Positions 23,997 through 31,507 of a DNA stretch of 52,816 nucleotides are shown here, piece by piece. A program made the position numbers and the translations under genes. The stretch comes from a virus. Location of the stretch: positions 1-52,816 of the IMG/VR virus record IMGVR_UViG_3300032284_000652. The stretch is one strand, 5' to 3'. Under the pieces are notes generated by a model, which made no database searches, was not told the DNA's origin, and saw only the letters and a list, made by a program, of their open reading frames with translations. How positions within the stretch are numbered: the stretch's first letter is position 1; the number at the start of each line of letters is the position of its first letter.

Positions 23997-24248
23997 ATGG
24001 CCCTGACCGTCTGGTACAAGTGGACGTGCGATATCTGCAAGGGCGAGATCGCCAGTCCGTTCAACGACAAGACCAACGAGAAGACCAACGAGAAGACCTA
24101 CATGTCGGGGGCGGACCTGACGAGGCTGCCGCCGGTGGTCCGGTATGGGATGCAGGCCGGACACTGGGCCCTGTGCGACGAGTGCTGGGGCCCCATTGCG
24201 GACGCGCTGGAGAAGCGCGTTGCGGAGATGAAGGATATCAGAAAATGA
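23997..24248 (+). CDS. small zinc-ribbon protein
   Basis: 83 residues, starting in the sequence TAGGATGG just after the previous stop. CDIC near residue 11 and CDEC near residue 62 make a four-Cys metal site. Between them is a short direct repeat (NEKTNEKT), also repeated at DNA level. Likely a nucleic-acid or protein-binding adaptor; role unknown. Confidence 0.6.
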   Translation: MALTVWYKWTCDICKGEIASPFNDKTNEKTNEKTYMSGADLTRLPPVVRYGMQAGHWALCDECWGPIADALEKRVAEMKDIRK

Positions 24249-24577
24249 ACGAGTGCCAGAATTGTTTTTTCAGCCGGGTGACGACGCCCTCGCCGCACCT
24301 GCGGCCGAAGCTGACGTGCCGTGCGGCGCTGCCGTCCGTGGCGGAGGAGTATGTGTGGCCGGTGGTGCCGGGCGACGGGTGGTGTACGCACCACCGGCGG
24401 GCGAACGCGGACAAGGCGGCCACCGAGACTGAGGCAGCCATGCTGGAGATTGAGACTGAGGCAGCCATGCTGGAGATTGAGACTGAGGCGGCCATGCTGG
24501 AGATTGAGACTGAGGCGGCCATGCTGGAGATTGAGACTGCGGCCGCGCCGGTCAAGCCGAGGGGGAAGAAGGCATGA
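24245..24577 (+). CDS. Cys-rich protein with four tandem 9-residue repeats
   Basis: 110 residues, ATGA overlap with the zinc-ribbon gene. The N-terminal half has ECQNCFFSR, LTC and DGWCTHH, a plausible metal-binding domain. Then four exact repeats of ETEAAMLEI form an acidic helix, followed by a basic end (KPRGKKA). The repeat likely changes length by slippage and would vary the helix length by 9 residues per unit. Confidence 0.65.
   Translation: MNECQNCFFSRVTTPSPHLRPKLTCRAALPSVAEEYVWPVVPGDGWCTHHRRANADKAATETEAAMLEIETEAAMLEIETEAAMLEIETEAAMLEIETAAAPVKPRGKKA
24425..24532 (+). repeat. 27-bp tandem repeat, four copies, coding
   Basis: Units start at 24425, 24452, 24479 and 24506. The first two have GGCAGCC and the last two GGCGGCC, which shows that the array grew by duplicating pairs or that one substitution spread. 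In frame, so copy-number change does not disrupt the protein. Confidence 0.9.
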
Positions 24578-24819
24578 GTGAGATGCCGGAAGACATGGCC
24601 CGCGCCTATGCCGAGGCCTACCCCGACCGCGTGCCGGAGTATGTGCGGACCCGCGTGTGGGAGGCGGGGAAGAACTCCGCCGCCCGCATCACGGAGTTGG
24701 AGAAGCAACTTCAGTTTTACGCCGACGAGCATACCAAAGCGGGCAAATCGGAGAAGGCCGCGACCAATCAGCGTTTCGCCGATCTGTGCCGCTTTCACGC
24801 TGCGGAGGGTGAGGGATGA
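24574..24819 (+). CDS. hypothetical protein
   Basis: 81 residues, ATGA overlap upstream and downstream. Helical, with ARITELEKQLQFYADEHTKA as a coiled-coil segment, ending HAAEGEG. The same ending recurs in the next gene because the DNA around the stop and next start is a repeated coupling sequence. No family recognised. Confidence 0.6.
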   Translation: MSEMPEDMARAYAEAYPDRVPEYVRTRVWEAGKNSAARITELEKQLQFYADEHTKAGKSEKAATNQRFADLCRFHAAEGEG

Positions 24820-25007
24820 CTGTTTTCTTCTCGGTCGTGTTCGCGTGGGCCACGTTCGCGACCGGCGCGTCCATTTATTTGGCGAACCAATTGAACAACG
24901 AACAGCGCATGTGCATCAGGCGCGAGGAGTTCATCGCCCTACGCGGCTTGTGGCCCGAATTTAGTCAGTGGTTGTCGGAGCCTGACGCTGCGGAGGGTGA
25001 AGGATGA
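24816..25007 (+). CDS. small membrane protein
   Basis: 63 residues. N-terminal transmembrane helix (TVFFSVVFAWATFATGASIY) and a soluble tail ending DAAEGEG. Coupled to both neighbours by ATGA overlaps preceded by GCGGAGGGTGA. Unassigned. Confidence 0.6.
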   Translation: MTVFFSVVFAWATFATGASIYLANQLNNEQRMCIRREEFIALRGLWPEFSQWLSEPDAAEGEG

Positions 25008-25108
25008 AAGACATTATCAGCCGAATGCCCGCATCCGATTGGGACGCGATTGTGCAGAACGATCCGCTAATCAGCAACGCTGCGGAGGATAAGAGCCATG
25101 ACGCTTAG
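25004..25108 (+). CDS. 34-residue mini-protein
   Basis: Starts at the third GCGGAGG-type coupling site (CGGAGGGTGAAGGATG) and reads KDIISRMPASDWDAIVQNDP to a stop at 25108. The good ribosome site and coupling support translation; nothing suggests a function. Confidence 0.5.
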   Translation: MKDIISRMPASDWDAIVQNDPLISNAAEDKSHDA

Positions 25109-25202
25109 AGATGCACTTGTAGACATTCTTTTGGACGCCGAGGCGTCTCATATATCCGGTCCCGCCGACATCATCCTCGCCGCTCTAGAAGGTGAGCCGT
25201 GA
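25098..25202 (+). CDS. 34-residue mini-protein before the terminase
   Basis: ATG at 25098 follows GCGGAGGATAAGAGCC and overlaps the previous mini-gene by 11 bases. Sequence LRDALVDILLDAEASHISG is one amphipathic helix plus a short second one. Its stop overlaps the terminase small subunit GTG. Confidence 0.5.
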   Translation: MTLRDALVDILLDAEASHISGPADIILAALEGEP

Positions 25203-25714
25203 CGAAAAAAATGATCAAGCGCCCGAGGGGCAACAAGCCCCACGTTCCGAACGGCAGGACCCGCGAGGCCGTCCGTGAGGCTTGCGCCAAGGGCATGACG
25301 CAGCCCGAGATCGGGGCCTTCATGGGCATTACCGACCGGACGCTGCGGAAATACTACAAGATCGAGCTTCGCGAAGGAAAGTACAGTTCGATCCTGAAGG
25401 TGGCGGACAAGCTGTTTTCCATCGCCATGGCCGAAGACAAGGAAACCGTCAGCCAGCAACTGGCCGCCAGCATCTTCATTTTGAAGACCCAAGGCGGCTG
25501 GCGTGAGGTCAACCGCACGGAGATCACCGGCAAGGACGGCGGGGCCATCAAGATCGAGGCGTCACGGGCCGTTCTGGACCCCCGCGACATGTCGCCGGAG
25601 GCGCGGGAGGAGTTCCGGGCCCTGCTGGAGGGCAAGATGGCCGAGATCGAGCAGGACGAAGCTATCGACGGCGAGTATGAAGAGATTGAGGACGACGACG
25701 GCGAGGAAGAATGA
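25199..25714 (+). CDS. terS: terminase small subunit
   Basis: 171 residues from a GTG in a GTGA overlap (an ATG at 25211 is the alternative). DNA recognition for packaging. N-terminal basic arm (RPRGNKPHVPNGR), a helix-turn-helix MTQPEIGAFMGITDRTLRKY (about residues 33-52), a helical middle and a strongly acidic C-terminus (DGEYEEIEDDDGEEE) that would contact the large subunit. Immediately followed by terL with a 4-bp overlap. Confidence 0.85.
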   Translation: MTKKMIKRPRGNKPHVPNGRTREAVREACAKGMTQPEIGAFMGITDRTLRKYYKIELREGKYSSILKVADKLFSIAMAEDKETVSQQLAASIFILKTQGGWREVNRTEITGKDGGAIKIEASRAVLDPRDMSPEAREEFRALLEGKMAEIEQDEAIDGEYEEIEDDDGEEE

Positions 25715-27324
25715 CCGCGTTTGCCAGTTTCAACGGCGTCGATATCGACATCAAGGCCCAACTGAAGGCCTTGGACCGGGCTGAGTACGAGGACAGCCTG
25801 TACCTGTTCCTCACTCAAGCGTGGAAGTACATCGATTCGTCGCCGTGGACGGACGGGTGGGCAATTGAAGCAATTGCAGAGCATTTGCAGGCCGTTGCTG
25901 ATGGAGAAATTAAAAGACTTATAATAAATGTACCGCCTCGGTGTGGAAAATCTACAATTACATCTGTTGCATTTCCTGCTTGGGTATGGGCTCAACCTTA
26001 TCGCGGGCCGACGTCAGGCCCCGGAGTGCAGTTCCTGCACGCCTCCTACGCCCAGCAGTTGACCCTGCGGGACAGCGTGAAGTGCCGCAGGCTCATTGAA
26101 TCGCCGTGGTATCAGGACGTGTGGGGCGAGCGGTTCACGCTCAACAGCGACCAGAACACCAAGAGCCGCTTCTCCAACGATCAGGGCGGCGAGCGCCTGA
26201 TTACGTCGGTCGGCGCGGCCGTGACGGGTGAAGGCGGCTCGATCATCGTGGTCGACGACCCCAACGCGGCGTCGGAGGCCTTCTCCGAGGCCACCATTCA
26301 GGCCACCATCGACTGGTGGGACGGCGCCATGAGCACCCGCCTGAACGATCCGAAGACCGGCGCGTTCGTGATCATCCAGCAGCGCCTCGCCGAGGACGAC
26401 CTGACCGGCCACATCCTGTCGAAGGACGTGGGCGACTGGACGCATTTGTGCTTGCCCATGCGGTATGAGCCCGAGCGGGCGTTCCAGACCCGCATTGGAT
26501 GGAACGATCCCCGCACGACGCCCAACGAATTGCTGTGGCCGGAGCGGTTTGGCGAGCCGGAAGTCAATCTGCTGGAGAAGCAGCTTGGCCCTTTCAGCGC
26601 CGCCGGTCAGCTTCAACAGCGGCCTGAGCCCGCCGGGGGCGGTGTCATCAAGCGGGACTGGTGGAAGCTGTGGGACAGCCCCGTTTTCCCGCCCATGGAC
26701 TTCATCATCGCCTCTCTGGACACCGCCTATACCCTGAAAACGTCGAACGACTTCTCCGCCATGACCGTATGGGGGGTATTCTCCGGCGACACGGTGGCCA
26801 ATGACATCCGGGGCATGGATGGCACGGTCGAGCGGCGCTACACCGAAGACGTGCCCCGCGTCATGCTCATGTTTGCGTGGCAGAAGCGGCTGGAACTGCA
26901 CGAACTGGTCGAGGAAGTAGCGTCAACCTGCCGAAGATTGAAGGTCGATAAGCTGATTATCGAAAACAAGGCCGCCGGGCACTCGGTGAGCCAAGAATTG
27001 CGCCGACTTTACAACAATGAGCGGTTTTCCGTCCAGCTTCACGACCCCAAGAGCATCGACAAGCTGTCGCGCCTATACTCGGTGCAGCATTTGTTCTCCG
27101 AGGGCATGGTATTTGCCCCCGACAAGGCTTGGGCTGAGATGACCATGACCCAAGTGGGCCAGTTCCCAAAGGGCAAGCACGATGACATAGTGGATACTGT
27201 GTCTCAAGCCTTGCGGCACCTGCGCGATCTGGGCCTTTTGACCCGAGCGCCAGAGCGTATTGAAGAAATTGAGGCCATGAAGGCATACCCCGGCGGCCGT
27301 GAACAGCCGCTCTACCCTGCGTGA
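25711..27324 (+). CDS. terL: terminase large subunit
   Basis: 537 residues; packaging ATPase and nuclease. Walker A variant NVPPRCGKST (about residues 73-82), Walker B IIVVDDPNAAS (about 177), coupling motif region VIIQQRLAEDD, then the RNase-H-like nuclease: ASLDTAYTLKTSNDFSA (about 335), LIIENKAAGHSV and the final KGKHDDIVDTVSQALRHLRD. Bases 25861-26000, which encode the helix before Walker A and Walker A itself, use A/T-rich codons in sharp contrast to both sides, so this patch was probably exchanged by recombination. Confidence 0.95.
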   Translation: MTAFASFNGVDIDIKAQLKALDRAEYEDSLYLFLTQAWKYIDSSPWTDGWAIEAIAEHLQAVADGEIKRLIINVPPRCGKSTITSVAFPAWVWAQPYRGPTSGPGVQFLHASYAQQLTLRDSVKCRRLIESPWYQDVWGERFTLNSDQNTKSRFSNDQGGERLITSVGAAVTGEGGSIIVVDDPNAASEAFSEATIQATIDWWDGAMSTRLNDPKTGAFVIIQQRLAEDDLTGHILSKDVGDWTHLCLPMRYEPERAFQTRIGWNDPRTTPNELLWPERFGEPEVNLLEKQLGPFSAAGQLQQRPEPAGGGVIKRDWWKLWDSPVFPPMDFIIASLDTAYTLKTSNDFSAMTVWGVFSGDTVANDIRGMDGTVERRYTEDVPRVMLMFAWQKRLELHELVEEVASTCRRLKVDKLIIENKAAGHSVSQELRRLYNNERFSVQLHDPKSIDKLSRLYSVQHLFSEGMVFAPDKAWAEMTMTQVGQFPKGKHDDIVDTVSQALRHLRDLGLLTRAPERIEEIEAMKAYPGGREQPLYPA

Positions 27325-27332
27325 GGCTGGAA

Positions 27333-27548
27333 ATGATCGAGCAGACCCAAGTCAAGGCCAGCGCCACGGCCGAGATGGTGAAATTCGGAAATCCGCCGAC
27401 GTGGGAAGTGTCGGTCTGGGGCGAGGAGCCCCACGACCACCGCCGCAGCTACATCATCAAGACGAAAACTGATAATGATGCCGCGTTTGAGGGCATCCGC
27501 CTCTTTGTGGAGGAAATGGAAAACCTCGACTCTGTAAAGGACGCCTGA
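27333..27548 (+). CDS. small conserved protein between terminase and portal
   Basis: 71 residues; ATG after GAGGCTGGAA (GTG at 27321 is an alternative). A compact alpha/beta protein (TWEVSVWGEEPHDHRRSYII, then a C-terminal acidic helix). Small genes at this spot are common in podoviruses; role unknown. Confidence 0.65.
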   Translation: MIEQTQVKASATAEMVKFGNPPTWEVSVWGEEPHDHRRSYIIKTKTDNDAAFEGIRLFVEEMENLDSVKDA

Positions 27549-27549
27549 A

Positions 27550-29856
27550 ATGGCCATGACGCCGGGACTTATGCCGAACCTTCGCCAAGGCGGTCTCGGC
27601 GGCGCTGAGCCCATGAACGACGATGACGTGCAGGTCGAAGTTGCCGACAGCGATGGCGACGTTCCAAACATTGATGAAGACGGAAACGTCATCCAGATTG
27701 AGCACGATGACGGCTCGATCACCATTTCCCTCGACGGCAAGCCCCTGAACGAGCCGGAAGACCGCGCCCCCAAGGGTTGGTTTGACAATCTGGTGGAGGA
27801 CATCGACCAGAACGAACTGACCCGGATCGCCGAAGACCTGTTGCGCGGCATTGATGAGGACATCAATAGCCGCCGGGACTGGATCGAGGAGCGCGCTCTG
27901 GGCGTGAAACTCCTTGGCCTGAAGATCGAGATACCGGGGCTTCAAGGGGCCGCTGACGGGGCTCCGGTGGAGGGCATGAGCAAGGTCCGTCACCCGCTTC
28001 TGCTGGAGGCCGTGCTGCGGTTTCAGGCCAACGCCCGGTCGGAGCTTCTGCCGACTGACGGCCCCCTGAAGATCAGGAACGACAACAACCGCGCCGAGCT
28101 TAACGAGGACCAGCTTGCCAACGCGCTGGAGCGGGACCTGAACCACTACCTGACGTCCGTGGCGACCGAGTATTACCCCGACACGGATCGCATGCTGTTG
28201 ATGGTAGGTTTCGGGGGGACGCAGTTCAAGAAAGTCTATTTCTGCCCGCTGCGGAACCGGCCTGTCAGTGAGACGGTAGATGCCGACGATCTGATCGTCA
28301 ACAACAACGCCACCGATCTGGCCAACTCCAAGCGGATCACTCATCGCATCATGATGCGCCCGTCCGTGGTCAAGCGCATGCAGATACTGGGCGTCTATCA
28401 TGACGTCGATCTGGGATCAGCGCGGGCTCCAAAGCTGGACAGTCTGCAGCGGGAAGAGCGGACCCAGCAGGGCGTCTCGGCTGAAAGCAAGCCCGACGAC
28501 TACGACCGCGAGATTTATGAGTGTTACTGCGAACTCGACATCAAGGGCTACGAGCACAAGTGGAAGGGCAAGGCCTCCGGTCTCGAAATTCCCTACCGCG
28601 TGACCATCGACGTCTCGTCCCGCAAGGTCCTGTCCATCGTCCGCAACTACAACGACACCGAGCGCCTGCCGGAGCCCCGTGAGACGTTTGTGGACTACAC
28701 CTTCGTGCCGGGCATGGGCTTCTACGGCATCGGCCTGCTGCATATCCTCGGCAACACCACCAATGCCATCACGGCGGCGTGGCGGGAGATGCTGGACAAC
28801 GGCATGTACGCCAACTTCCCCGGCTTCCTGATGGCAAAGTCCGGCTCTCGCCAGAACACCAACATCTTCCGCGTACCCCCCGGCGGTGGCGCACAGATCG
28901 ACACAGGCGGCCTTCCCATCAATCAGGCCATCATGCCCCTGCCGTACCAGACGGGCGGCATGGGGCCGCTCATGCAGTTGACTGACAGCATGGCCCAGAC
29001 GGGCATGCGGATCGGCGGCACGTCGGAGCAGCAGGTCGGCGAGGGCCGTGCAGAGGCCCCTGTGGGCACGACGCTCGCCATGATTGAGCAGGCGACCAAG
29101 GTCATGAATGCCGTCCACAAGCGCCTCCACGCCGCTCAGGCGCGGGAGTTCAAGCTGCTGGTTGAGGTGTTCAAGGAGCACCCGGAGGCGTTCTGGCAGC
29201 GCAACGGGCCGTCCAAGACCCAGTGGGACGAGGACACGTTCCTGAAGGCGTTGGAGGACTGCGATCTGGTGCCGCAGGCGGACCCGAACACCGCCTCCCA
29301 TGGGCAGCGGGTCATGAAGATCATGGCGCTGAAGCAGCTTCAGGGCGCAAACCCGTCCATGTACGACCCCATCGCCGTGGACCGGGCTGCGCTGCAGGCC
29401 ATCGGCTGGAACAACCCCGAGCAGTTCCTTGTGCCGCAGGGTGCCCAGCAACAGCCGCCGCCTGAGCTTATCAAGATGCAGTCCGACGCCAAGGTCAACC
29501 AGCAGAAGGCCGACGCCGAGACCATGACGGCGCAGGCCAAGGCGAAGGAAGTGGACGCCAAGATACAGCAGGGCGCGTTCGCCCCCAAGCCCGCCGCTGG
29601 CGGCCTTGCCGGTAGCGAGCAGAAGCAGCCCGACCCTGCCGCTCAGATGACCGCACAGGCCAAGTTGATGGACGCCCAGACCAAGGGTCAGCAGATACAG
29701 GTCCAGCACGCCACGGCGCAGATGGAGGACCAGAACCGCGATCTGGACCGCCAGTCCCGCGAGCGCGTCGAGATGCTGTCGCTGGCCAAGGACGTGGCGT
29801 TACACCCTGAAGCGGCCCCAGCCGTCCGGTCGGTCGAGAAGGAAAGCAAATCGTGA
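27550..29856 (+). CDS. portal protein
   Basis: 768 residues; ATG after AAAGGACGCCTGAA. Forms the dodecameric ring at the DNA-entry vertex. Layout fits podoviral portals: an acidic N-terminal tail (residues 1-90), stem/clip-type core with IDEDINSRRDWIEE, GFGGTQFKKVYFCPLRN, and VDYTFVPGMGFYGIGLLHIL, then a conserved helical region with GGTSEQQVGEGRAEAPVG, and a long Gln/Ala-rich coiled-coil barrel (residues ~630-768). The length is typical for portals with a C-terminal barrel. Directly follows the terminase pair. Confidence 0.9.
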   Translation: MAMTPGLMPNLRQGGLGGAEPMNDDDVQVEVADSDGDVPNIDEDGNVIQIEHDDGSITISLDGKPLNEPEDRAPKGWFDNLVEDIDQNELTRIAEDLLRGIDEDINSRRDWIEERALGVKLLGLKIEIPGLQGAADGAPVEGMSKVRHPLLLEAVLRFQANARSELLPTDGPLKIRNDNNRAELNEDQLANALERDLNHYLTSVATEYYPDTDRMLLMVGFGGTQFKKVYFCPLRNRPVSETVDADDLIVNNNATDLANSKRITHRIMMRPSVVKRMQILGVYHDVDLGSARAPKLDSLQREERTQQGVSAESKPDDYDREIYECYCELDIKGYEHKWKGKASGLEIPYRVTIDVSSRKVLSIVRNYNDTERLPEPRETFVDYTFVPGMGFYGIGLLHILGNTTNAITAAWREMLDNGMYANFPGFLMAKSGSRQNTNIFRVPPGGGAQIDTGGLPINQAIMPLPYQTGGMGPLMQLTDSMAQTGMRIGGTSEQQVGEGRAEAPVGTTLAMIEQATKVMNAVHKRLHAAQAREFKLLVEVFKEHPEAFWQRNGPSKTQWDEDTFLKALEDCDLVPQADPNTASHGQRVMKIMALKQLQGANPSMYDPIAVDRAALQAIGWNNPEQFLVPQGAQQQPPPELIKMQSDAKVNQQKADAETMTAQAKAKEVDAKIQQGAFAPKPAAGGLAGSEQKQPDPAAQMTAQAKLMDAQTKGQQIQVQHATAQMEDQNRDLDRQSRERVEMLSLAKDVALHPEAAPAVRSVEKESKS

Positions 29857-31433
29857 CGACATCCGCCAACCAGCGCATGCAAAAGGTCATCGATCTGGCG
29901 CGCGAAATCGCCGCCAAGACGTCCCCCGGCGTGGAAGACGTGCCCATGCCCAAGCCCGGCCAGCCGATCCCTGTGCTGCACTATCCAGTGCCGGGGTTTG
30001 CGAACGGCGGAAAGACCGTGCGGCGGGCGGTTATGGCGGCTAAAGGCAAGGGCGGCTCAACCGGAAAGCAAAACCTACCCATGGATGCGCAAAGCCGTGA
30101 AGAGCGCGCCGCTCAAATGGGTTTTTCGGGTCCGTGGTATCACGGCTCCGCTCGATTGGATCGGGTTGTTTCAGGCGACAAAATTGACCCCAAGCGCGCC
30201 ACGTCCGGTCCTATGCCTTTCTTCACCGACAATCCGGCCATGGCTTCCAATTACGCTACAGGAAAACAGGACACATCGCTGTCGGCTGGCGACACGGGTG
30301 AGACGGCAAATTATTTTACGGTTCATCCGAAAGACTTGGGTTTTTCAGGAAGGAATCCCATTCCGGTTGAAAAAAGCTGGCATTATCTGCCGCCGCACAT
30401 CAGATCACAAATCGCTCAAAGCGCCATGCGGGTGGGTTATCAAGATCAAGATGCCCATGACGGCGACCTTGTCTTGCATCCTGACTTTGGCTCTATCTCA
30501 TCGCCTGATCATTACGCCCATGTGCTAAAGGAACATCGGGGCAACCATTTGGCCGCTTTGCGCGATCTTTGGGTGGATTCGGGCACCCTGCACGGAGAAG
30601 AAGACAAGTTGGCCCACATCTACCGGCTGGCAGGGTATCCGCACCCCATCAGCCAAGAAACAGCCCCATGGGTTGGAGCGAGCGGCGTTCTTCCAGCCAA
30701 GCTCCAAATGAAAAACCCGCTCCGCACATCAGATACAGATTATTTGCATAAAACAGTCATTCCGCATTTGGAGCGCACGTTCAAAAATGATCGGACGCGC
30801 AAATCGCAATATGGCGCTGACATGTGGGATAAAAACCACCGCTACACACCCAAGGAATGGACCGAAACCTTGAAACAAGAATTGGCCAGAGGTGCCAATC
30901 CCATGGTTTTCACTTCCATCCCCGATAAAGTGACCAACGCGCTTCGTGCGCTGGGACATGACGGCATCATAGATACGGGCGGAAAACAGGGGGGCGAAGG
31001 CCACACGGTAGCCATTCCATTTGATGCCCATCAGGTTAGATCGCAATTCGCCAAGTTCGACCCTAAGGATGAGGGGAAATCCGGCTTTAGCAAGGCGGGC
31101 GGCGGATCGGCAGATTGGGATTCGTTGCTTCGACGGCAAAGAGACGTCGAGGGGCTTAAGGCGGCGATCAGGGACCCCCAAACGGGGGAAATCCATTATG
31201 GCCACACTCACAAATCCGTAATGGACGCAGCCTCTCGGCATCCTGATGCGGGTAAATGGAGCAGACTGTCGTGGGAATGGGGAAGTGATGATTCCCCTCA
31301 CGTTGGTTTTGTAACCCAAGAAGGTGATTTTCTGACTCGCGATGAAGCTAATGACAAATTAAAATTTGGTTACACCGCCGAAGATGCGCGCGATTTCCTT
31401 CGTAGAAAAAGGAACAATGGCGGGACGGTTTAA
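29853..31433 (+). CDS. virion-associated ADP-ribosyltransferase-like protein
   Basis: 526 residues from GTG overlapping the portal stop. N-terminus has PVPGFANGGKTVRRAV and GKGGSTGKQ, the Gly-Gly motif found in other virion proteins here. An ART-like fold follows: WYHGSARLD (about residue 95), FFTDNPAMASNYATG (about 123) and, far downstream, LGHDGIID with GHTVAIPFDAHQVRS (about 368-400). These match the H-x-S, the (F)FT-x-xxxxAxxYA and the closing strand of polyvalent-type phage ARTs. A second Gly-Gly motif (FSKAGGGSADW) leads to a small C-terminal domain. AT-richer than neighbours. I infer that it is packaged and injected to modify a host target, as T4 Alt is. No target can be read from sequence. 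Confidence 0.65.
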   Translation: MTTSANQRMQKVIDLAREIAAKTSPGVEDVPMPKPGQPIPVLHYPVPGFANGGKTVRRAVMAAKGKGGSTGKQNLPMDAQSREERAAQMGFSGPWYHGSARLDRVVSGDKIDPKRATSGPMPFFTDNPAMASNYATGKQDTSLSAGDTGETANYFTVHPKDLGFSGRNPIPVEKSWHYLPPHIRSQIAQSAMRVGYQDQDAHDGDLVLHPDFGSISSPDHYAHVLKEHRGNHLAALRDLWVDSGTLHGEEDKLAHIYRLAGYPHPISQETAPWVGASGVLPAKLQMKNPLRTSDTDYLHKTVIPHLERTFKNDRTRKSQYGADMWDKNHRYTPKEWTETLKQELARGANPMVFTSIPDKVTNALRALGHDGIIDTGGKQGGEGHTVAIPFDAHQVRSQFAKFDPKDEGKSGFSKAGGGSADWDSLLRRQRDVEGLKAAIRDPQTGEIHYGHTHKSVMDAASRHPDAGKWSRLSWEWGSDDSPHVGFVTQEGDFLTRDEANDKLKFGYTAEDARDFLRRKRNNGGTV

Positions 31434-31447
31434 AAACCGCCTCGCAC

Positions 31448-31475
31448 TTGACACAAGGTGTGGTATTTGTAGCGG
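31448..31475 (+). promoter_or_regulatory. candidate promoter before the Gly-Gly/His-rich gene
   Basis: TTGACA at 31448, 16-bp spacer, TAGCGG at 31470. The short palindrome ACACAAGGTGT lies across the -35 and the spacer. The -10 is poor. It would let the 31508 gene be expressed separately from the portal run. Confidence 0.4.
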
Positions 31476-31507
31476 ATAGCCGGGACGCCGGTTGACTGGA
31501 GATTGCC

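Noticed and set aside
24425-24532. 27-bp repeats considered as a CRISPR array
   Set aside because: Units abut with no spacers and lie in frame inside a gene.
28417-29709. 430-codon minus-strand frame opposite the portal gene
   Set aside because: Antisense to conserved portal sequence and without any ribosome site or motif.
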